Shown here: positions 57,656 to 64,000 of the stretch, piece after piece
Position numbering within the stretch: position 1 is the stretch's first letter
Layout of the letters: each line of letters starts with the position of its first letter
Made by a program: the position numbers and the translations under genes
Notes under the pieces: model-generated
Seen by the model: only the letters and a program-made list of their open reading frames with translations
Told to the model about the DNA's origin: nothing
Database searches by the model: none
Assembly: GCA_963556195.1 (NCBI GenBank)
Contig: OY744516.1
Coordinates: 38,803,778-38,867,777, forward strand
Length of the DNA: 64,000 nucleotides
Direction of reading: 5' to 3'
From: Sepiola atlantica
Lineage: Eukaryota; Mollusca; Cephalopoda; Sepiida; Sepiolidae

Positions 57656-59188
57656 CGTCACTAAGTCCTACATGACTACTCTGGGTGGCTCTTGTTCTGA
57701 CATGTTGAGGATACAGTTTAGACAGCTTGTCTGGGTGCTGTTTCCGATTGGTAGTTAGGACTCCTAACTTTTAGGTAGCGCTAAGAATTGCTGCTTTATC
57801 AACAGTTGCATAATATCGTAGGCACGTGCCATGTCGCGCATGAAAAATGACCCTACATTTATCCCCGGTGAGCTTTCCCGAAGCCACAACCATCATGGAC
57901 CAAGTCACGACTAATGGACTGGTTGTGTGGGATTATTGGTACCAAACAAGCACCCACTTTGCCCTCCCCACTCTATCTCTAAACAAACCTGAATTTACAA
58001 AATAAAAAAACCAAACCTAAACAAAACACCCAACAATAAATATCTTCGCCTCCGCCATTGAGGCTCACATCAAAAAATATCCGGACACTTAGAACGAACA
58101 TTAACGACGTAGACACTTTTTCCTGACAAAACCCCGGATATCCTAGCACTAAGTGAAACGAACCCTTAATCCTCAATCTCCTCTCAACACTTTGACATGA
58201 CTGATTACCTTCCACTAAACCGTAAGGACTCTGACAAACATATGCACAGAGGAAGAGTTTATGTACGGAAAACCCTCCACTTTAACTAGCGAACATAGGT
58301 TAGAATGAGATGACCAAGCCTACATGTGCTTTAGATTGACCTTACATCACATAATTAGTTACGTATATTTTTGATACTGTTCTCTTCCGACCCAGGACTG
58401 TACCCTGTTTGACTCTGTCTTAGAAAGCTTAGATAGAGCAGTTTCAGTCGACTCGAATGGTCAAATACATGTATTTGAGGATTGTAATGAACACCACCGT
58501 GACTGGTTGGGATTCACTAGCGTTAGTGATGCAGCTGGGAACTCTATGCTTAATTTCTCAACAGCCCACGACCTCTGACAGACTTACTTTTACTACCCTC
58601 CTTCTTGATCGTGCGGACCAGTAAGCCTCACTTCACGACCTGTTCTTGACCTCACTACTCGAAGATTGTGTGGCTAATGCCCATAGCCCGCTCGGAAACA
58701 CTGATCACGTTGTGGTAATGATACTTATCACCTTAAAAACTCGTCCAAAAGCTGAAGAGGCGTTGCTCAAAAAGACGAGAAACTATGATCAGGTTGATTT
58801 TGAATCCCTCAAGGATCACATCAGCGGCGCCCCATGGATGAAACCGTCCCACTCCCTGCTGATCAGTGTGCAAATGAGCTAACCGAATAGGTCTAAGCAA
58901 GCATTAATGATTATGTCCCCGCGAGAAGATTTTTCAGCAAACCCCACTCACCTCAATGGTTCATCTCAGAATATGCAGCTACTATTGCTGAGAAGCAGAA
59001 GGCATTCCGAAAATTCGGCCGCCATAAGTACACTGCGAATAGACAGAAATTTATAGCGGCAAGAAACGATTGCAAAGTAATGATAGTTGAAGCAAAGAGA
59101 AGGTATACAGAGATAACCAAAAAACGCATTCAGTCACAGAAACTAGGTACTCGTGATTTCTGGAAAATCTACAATAGTGTGATGAACA

Positions 59189-59899
59189 ATGGACAATCGA
59201 CAATTACCTCGCCATCAAATCACAACGATGTTGTTGTCACGGCAACTGATAAAGGCTGAACTATTTGCCCAGCGTTTCGCCTTAAACTCTACTTTTTATT
59301 CAGCAAACCACCCTCTCCCTGAATTTCCGTTGTGGACTGAAGCCACGCTTGAGAACCTGGTCATCACCCCATCTAAGGTCAGAGACACCATAAAACACCT
59401 TAACACCTTCAAAATCTGTGGGCCTGGTCCTATACCAGTAATAGTAATAAAGTAATGCTCTGCTGAGCTGGCCTCTGTCCTCTCCAAACTCTACAATAAA
59501 TGCCTTGCTGAATCTTGTTTCCCTGATAGTCGAAAAATTGTCTCTGTGGTACTATTCTTTAAGAATTCTGGAGATAGAACTGATCCTCTAAACTACCGTC
59601 CAATCAGTCTACTCCCGATCTTTGCTAAAATCTTTGAATCATTAATCAATCTAGCGATACTTTGGCACCTAGTTAATGCTAAACATCTTACTGATCATCA
59701 ATACGGATTTAGACAAGCACAATCTACCGTAAATATCCTAACAGTTATCTTTGAACGCATATATCATACCCTGGACAAGGCAGGTGAAGCTAGGGCGGTA
59801 ACGCTTGATTTATCCAAGGCATTTGACAAGTTCTGGCATGAAGGGCTTCTCCTAAAACTGCAATTATATGGGATTAATGGAAAAAAATATTTAATATAA
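59189..59899 (+). pseudogene. LINE A reverse-transcriptase fingers and palm motif A
   Basis: Two open segments separated by a stop near 59453. The first holds TLENLVITPSKVRDTIKHLN and the GPGPIP block that precedes RT. The second holds NYRPISLLPIFAKIFESLIN (motif 1), HQYGFRQAQSTVNIL (motif 2a) and RAVTLDLSKAFDKFWHEGLL, where the first Asp of the AFD triplet region is the metal-binding residue. In other copies of this family this region is deleted, so this is the only readable template for it in the window. Confidence 0.88.
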
Positions 59900-59971
59900 T
59901 TAAATCCTTCCTAACAAAAGTAAAGATTCATGTTGTCTTTAATGGCGGTTCATCTAAGCAACATAACATAA

Positions 59972-59979
59972 CTGCTGGT
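59972..59979 (+). other. 8-bp target-site duplication, left copy
   Basis: CTGCTGGT directly before the first TIR base. The same eight bases follow the right TIR at 63283-63290. Deleting the transposon plus one copy restores the LINE reading TAGVPQG, as in copy 1. Confidence 0.95.
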
Positions 59980-60310
59980 TAGACCTCTTCAAAATTGACC
60001 TCTTTCTTCAAACATATGGTAACTGATATTATTCCCATTCTCCAAGGTCTAACTTAGCTAAATATACCAGTTATCGTGATCTTGGACCTTGGCTATGCCT
60101 GCCTCAAGAGCCATGTAATTTTATTGTTGACGTTTTTCAAAAACGCTGCAAAATTTGGGATATTATGTCCTTATTTTCATTGTAGCTTTCCAGAGGTTGA
60201 TGCTATAGCATTGAAAGTGGTACCAAATGAAAGCTAATAAGATTTTCTTGCATATGGTAGTAAACACATGAACACTTGTGTTAATTTTAATTAATTTTAA
60301 TGCACAAACA
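59980..60310 (+). repeat. Left terminal inverted repeat (331 bp)
   Basis: Pairs with 62943-63282 over its whole length with a few mismatches and small indels, for example GTGTTAATTTTAATTAATTT against the shorter inner end on the right. It ends at TGCACAAACA. Confidence 0.93.
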
Positions 60311-60413
60311 TATATATTTTTTATGCTTGGAAAGGATGCCATCATATAATACATCTTTATCTCAAAAATGTTACTCTTAATGCATGTATATCATTTATTA
60401 TCACTAAGTATGT

Positions 60414-60431
60414 TTTATCTCTTCATTTCAG
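60414..60431 (+). promoter_or_regulatory. Candidate 3' splice site in the transposase leader
   Basis: TTTATCTCTTCATTTCAG is a pyrimidine tract ending in CAG, 47 bases before the ATG. It suggests a spliced 5' leader, but no matching donor was chosen. Confidence 0.4.
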
Positions 60432-60478
60432 ATTGTAAGTTAAAGCTGATTTGTTAAGATTTGTGAACTGCTGACAAC

Positions 60479-62839
60479 ATGGCATCTGGAAGACAACTAT
60501 GCTGTGGGAAAGTGGTCAGCGATACAAGTGAACGGGATGAACCAACTGAAAAGAGAAGAAAGGTGGCAACTCCTGCCACAAGGTCATTCAGTGATGTGTA
60601 TCTCATTGGGCAACCCAGCACCAGCATCAGGGGCTCTCAACTTCCTACTAATCGCCAGCTGTTCCAGTATTTCCTGCATTTGAGGAATGATAATCCCAAC
60701 AGTGACAATAGGTCTTTAGCCCATGATACAGTGGATGTCGTTTTGCCATTCTGGAATATGGCAAGGATTAAAACACTAACTAGACCAAATGCAGTCAACC
60801 GTTTCATGATCCTCCATGAAAAGTACAGGAAAATTGTTAAAAACAAGGGAAGAAATAACAAACCAGAGGAAGAGAAACTAGCTAACTTTCTGAAGGACTT
60901 AGACAAGTTATTTGATATTGGAGCAAAGGATGTTGTGGAGAAGATAAGAAGCAACAGGCTGCTCACAAAGGAGACCAAGGAAGAGGACGTCAATTTCTAC
61001 TTGGACCAACAGACAACTCGCCTGGCACACATGTCAGGTCATGATAAGGTGTTTGAGAAGAAGTCTAGAGAGAAAAGCTTCCGAGAAGAAAGAGAAGAGA
61101 GAATGTTATCATCAGTGACTGCTGCAGCAGCAGAAGTTGGGAAAATTTCAAGTGATGAAGACCCAGAGAACAGTCAAGGCTCTGGTACTAGTGAGGGTTC
61201 AGAATACACTGAGACAACACCAAGCTGTTCATCAAAACCAAGTACGATAACCTTACACTTTCCACACTCAGTTATGAGCAGTGAAGAGATTTGTAGCACT
61301 GCAGATAGGTTGTCACTCTCTGACAACCAGACTACAGCCATGGTGTCTGCAGTGTTGAAAGCAGGAGGCGCAGATCTTGATGACTTTGTTATATCAGCCT
61401 CTACTACAAGACGAAATAGGATAAACACTCGTCATAACTTGTGCCAAAGTTACATGAATAACTTCAAGGAAAGTCCGCCAGATTACTGCACACTACACTG
61501 GGATGGAAAACTTCTACGGGATGTTCTTGGTGAAAGATACCCAGTGGAAAGTCTTGCAGTGCTCGTCTCTGGTACTTCACAGTATGAAGAAGGGAAGCTG
61601 CTTGGTGTGCCCTTCATAGAAAGTTCCACAGGAATCCAACAGTGTAATGCTACAATGGAACTGATAGAAGCATGGGGTCTCACAGACAACATTGTAGGCT
61701 TGGTATTTGATACCACAGCAAGCAACAGTGGCATCAACAAGGGTGCAGCGAAGCTTATTGAAGAAAAACTAGGCAAAAAGGTATTCTACTTCGCTTGTCG
61801 CCATCACATATCAGAGGTAATAATTGGAAGTGTATGGGAGGCTGTGTTCAGCAAGGTCAAGAGTCCTGACAACCCAATGTTCAGCAATGTGAAAGAGAAG
61901 TGGGGCAAGTTGGTTAAGGACTGCCCAAGAGTTCTGGGCCTAGTTGAACAAGACTTGAAACAGAAGAAGACAAGCACACTTGCAGTCTTAAGCAATTTCC
62001 TTGAGGAAGCAAGTCCGAGGGCAGATTACAGAGAGGTGACAGAGCTGTGCCTGATCCTGCTTGGTGAGGAACCTCCTCGAGGTATCCACTGGGCCTAGCC
62101 AGGTGCCATTCACAAAGCCCGCTGGATGGCCAGGAACATTTACTGTATGAAGATGCTCATGTTTTCCAAGGAACTAAAATACAACACGGACACTATCTTC
62201 AAGCTGGAGAGGATGAACAAGTTCCTGACCTTATTCTACACCAGCAACTGGGTGACCACCACATCTGCAGCTGATGCACCTATCCATGACCTCCAGCTTA
62301 TGAAGAACATGCTTCAATACAAGCAGTATGACTATGAACTGGCACCCTCTGTTCTCAAGAAAATGAACAACCACCGCTGGTATCTGACCCAGGAACTAGT
62401 GCCATTCTCCTTGTTCAGTTCACATGCCAGCATGACCAAGTCTGCAAAAGAGAAGCTCGCAGTCAAGCTGTCAGAAACAGAGAAACCTGAGAGTTACAGG
62501 AAAGGCAAGCCAGTGTTTCCTGTCATCAATGCAGCTACAGTTCTCACAGACCTGGTAGGGCCAGAGTCTCACTTTCTGTTTGATGCTCTTCGAGTGAAAT
62601 GTGACTGGCTCACTACTCCTGCTGACACCTGGGAAGACAATGACAGCTACAGGAAGGCACAGAAGTGTGTGAGGTCAGTGAAAGTGACCAATGATGTGGC
62701 TGAGAGAAGTGTGAAACTAATGAGTGACTTTGCAACTCAGATCACAAGTGACCCAGAGCAAAGAAGCTGCTTACTACAAGTTGTGGAGTACCACAGGAAA
62801 AAATTTGACAGTTTCAAAAAAGCCACATTGAACAAGTGA
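60479..62839 (+). pseudogene. hAT-like transposase, full length with one in-frame stop
   Basis: One frame of 787 codons, broken only by TAG at codon 540 (62096-62098). This splits it into 60479-62098 (539 residues) and an open continuation whose first ATG is 62126 (237 residues). The ATG context is AACATGG, and the N-terminus has a nuclear-signal-like KRRKV (residues 25-29). A charged helical region (about 100-230) and a Ser/Glu-rich linker (about 225-260) precede an RNase H-like core: HWDGKLL (Asp342), VFDTTASNSG (Asp411) and ACRHHISE (Cys440, His442, His443, Glu446). The C-terminal half has HKARWMARNIYCMKM right after the stop and NDVAERSVKLMSDF near residue 742, candidate for the acidic active-site residue. 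This order parallels D, D(A/S)N, C..H, E of hAT enzymes. The enzyme would bind the TIRs and cut and paste the element. I infer hAT-like. A separate related superfamily is possible. Confidence 0.85.
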
Positions 62840-62942
62840 TAATACATGTATTAATAACATCCTATCTGACAGTTTCTTATGCAATATATGTGTCAGTGCA
62901 GTGCTAGCATACTACCAAACTGATTTTTTGTAGTGTCCCAGC

Positions 62943-63282
62943 TGTTTGTGCATTAAAATTAGTTAAAATTTACACAGGTGTTCATGTGTGTTATTGTGCT
63001 TACTACCATATGCAAGAAAATCTTATTAGCTTTCATTTGGTACCACTTTCAATACTATAGCATCAACCTCTGGAAAGCTACAATGAAAATAAGGACATAA
63101 TATCCCATATCTTGCAGCGTTTTTGAAAAACGTCAACAATAAAATTACATGGCTCTTGAGGCAGGCATAGCAAGGTCCACTATCACAATAACTGGTATAT
63201 TTAGCTAAGTTAGACCTTGGAGAATGGGAATAATATCAGTTACCATATGTTTGAAGAAAAAGGTCAATTTTGAAGAGGTCTA
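62943..63282 (-). repeat. Right terminal inverted repeat (340 bp)
   Basis: Inverted complement of 59980-60310. It contains AATAAA near 63137, which could serve as a polyadenylation signal for the transposase mRNA, and ends GAAGAGGTCTA at 63282. Confidence 0.93.
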
Positions 63283-63290
63283 CTGCTGGT
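63283..63290 (+). other. 8-bp target-site duplication, right copy
   Basis: CTGCTGGT, identical to 59972-59979. The LINE sequence continues from here as GTACCCCAGGGATCC. Confidence 0.95.
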
Positions 63291-64000
63291 GTACCCCAGG
63301 GATCCACCCTGTGATCACTATTGTTCCTGATTTTCATAAATGACCTCCCTGATGTAGTTGGAACTGATATAGGAATAATTGCTGACGACACCACGCTCTA
63401 CTCTCGTCATGGGCTCAAATCGACGCGCACATATCCGAGGCTACGGCTGAATCCTTAGAAAATAACCTCCAGTCTGTAGTGGATTGGGGTAAAAAATGGA
63501 TGGTAATGTTTAATGCTGCAAAGACAAAGCTTTCCTTCAATAACTACAAGAAACCTCTTCAACCACCGATTGTCATCGTAAATAAGACCCTACCTGACAG
63601 TTAATCATTCAAACTTCTCGACCTAACTTTCACAGATAACACGAATTGGAATAAATACATTGAAGACATTGCTAGGGCTGCTGCAAAGAAGGTGGACTCC
63701 CTCTACAGTGCTAGTAAGCTTCTCATACCTGACATTATTCTATATCTCTACAAAGCCACCATCTGCCCATGCATGGAGTATTGTTGCCACATTGTGGCTG
63801 GGGCATCATCCACTAGTCTCTCCCTCTTAGACAAGGTCTAAAAAATAGTCGCCAATCTCCATGTCCCATCGCCTGTTTTACAAGTACTTCAATAGATTGT
63901 GCTCTGATGAACTTGCTGCTCTGGTGCCCCCACGACGTAAATTAACTAGATTAACCCGACAATCTGCCAAATCCCATCCATTCACTGAGGAGGTCCCCAG
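63291..64000 (+). mobile_element. LINE A copy 3, 3' part (runs off the window)
   Basis: Continues the reverse transcriptase after the nested insertion: GVPQGSTL, then SLLFLIFINDLPDVVGTDIG, then IIADDTTLYSRHG, where ADD is the catalytic pair (motif C). Next come SVVDWGKKWMVMFNAAKTKL, NNYKKPLQPPIVIVNKTL, DNTNWNKYIEDIARAAAKKV, LLIPDIILYLYKATICPCME and YCCH. After 63840 it reads the LCSDELAALVPPRR segment and ends inside the NPIHS-type block. Only two or three frame breaks are visible. The 3' end lies beyond the window. Confidence 0.9.

Larger units (their letters stand above)
57656..59979 (+). mobile_element. LINE A copy 3, 5' part (interrupted by a transposon)
   Basis: The most complete LINE A copy. 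57680-57950 aligns with copy 2. The endonuclease region includes DPGLYPV, then GF/CNEHHRDWLGFTSVSDAA near 58480-58530, and SPLGNTDHVVVMI at 58690 (the catalytic S..GxSDH block). A linker (WFISEYAATIAEKQKAFRKF; FWKIYNSVMNNG) follows. The reverse-transcriptase fingers are in 59189-59455 and 59546-59899 with NYRPISLLPIFAKIFESLIN and AVTLDLSKAFDKFWHEGLLL (catalytic Asp of motif A). The frame is cut at ITAG, 59978, by a DNA transposon and resumes at 63283. Scattered stops make it inactive, though less decayed than copies 1 and 2. Confidence 0.9.
59980..63282 (+). mobile_element. hAT-like DNA transposon, 3303 bp, nested in LINE A
   Basis: Begins TAGACCTCTTCAAAATTGAC and ends with its inverted complement. 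Inverted repeats of 331 bp (59980-60310) and 340 bp (62943-63282) flank one transposase gene. The perfect 8-bp duplication of LINE sequence at both ends proves insertion after the LINE. An 8-bp duplication and a TAG start fit the hAT superfamily, and the transposase shows hAT-like catalytic blocks. However, hAT termini are usually only 10-30 bp, so the long TIRs are atypical. The element is much less decayed than its host LINE, hence younger. Confidence 0.93.

Noticed and set aside
60637..61995. Minus-strand frames of 63-118 codons inside the transposase
   Set aside because: They are shadows of the long plus-strand coding frame, which has the conserved motifs.

Overview
The window is eukaryotic, intergenic-type DNA. 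It is AT-rich, saturated with simple repeats, and built almost entirely from mobile elements in different states of decay. No complete host protein-coding gene, rRNA or functional tRNA was found. The mixture of about twenty long (TA)n arrays, several tandem satellites, APE-type, Tx1/L1-type and restriction-like-endonuclease (RLE) LINEs, a Helitron, Tc1/mariner relics and a hAT-like DNA transposon is typical of an invertebrate metazoan genome. A cephalopod such as an octopus would fit well, but this is inference from repeat style and not from a diagnostic gene.

Layout. 1-9.9 kb: unassigned DNA with purine-rich tandem repeats (1.05-1.4 kb), a purine-biased block (4.7-6.5 kb), a nine-copy 59-bp satellite (6.8-7.3 kb) and a reverse-strand LINE tail (7.9-8.1 kb). 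9.9-12.3 kb: a dead Tx1/L1-like LINE. 13.5-15 kb: (TA)n arrays. 16.3-18.6 kb: first copy of an APE LINE ('LINE A'). 19-23.7 kb: RLE LINE remains with a readable YMDD reverse transcriptase and a PD...D endonuclease. 24-27 kb: trinucleotide arrays and three copies of an uncharacterised repeat ('repeat X'). 28.4-34.8 kb: two TA-flanked MITEs and a young LTR retrotransposon with no gag-pol. 36.8-38.4 kb: a 32-bp satellite of about 50 copies. 40.4-41.3 kb: a Tc1 relic. 44.8-47.1 kb: second LINE A copy. 48.5-49.4 kb: a 25-bp minisatellite with an 11-unit higher-order period. 51.0-54.1 kb: a fourth repeat X copy followed by a Helitron on the minus strand. 54.1-56.6 kb: further tandem duplications. 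57.4-64 kb: an RLE LINE fragment, then the third LINE A copy, split by a 3.3-kb transposon.

The clearest biology is at the right end. A DNA transposon at 59980-63282 has terminal inverted repeats of about 330-340 bp and a nearly intact transposase with one in-frame stop. It sits inside the reverse-transcriptase region of LINE A and is flanked by a perfect 8-bp target-site duplication, so both the insertion event and the element boundaries are known to the base. Two other elements stand out. The Helitron has lost both its HUH histidine region and its Walker A segment, while keeping the Tyr motif, the later helicase motifs and the 3' terminal hairpin. The LTR element carries no protein but an ordered array of CACGTG sites about 102-104 bp apart and an 11-copy 34-bp minisatellite.
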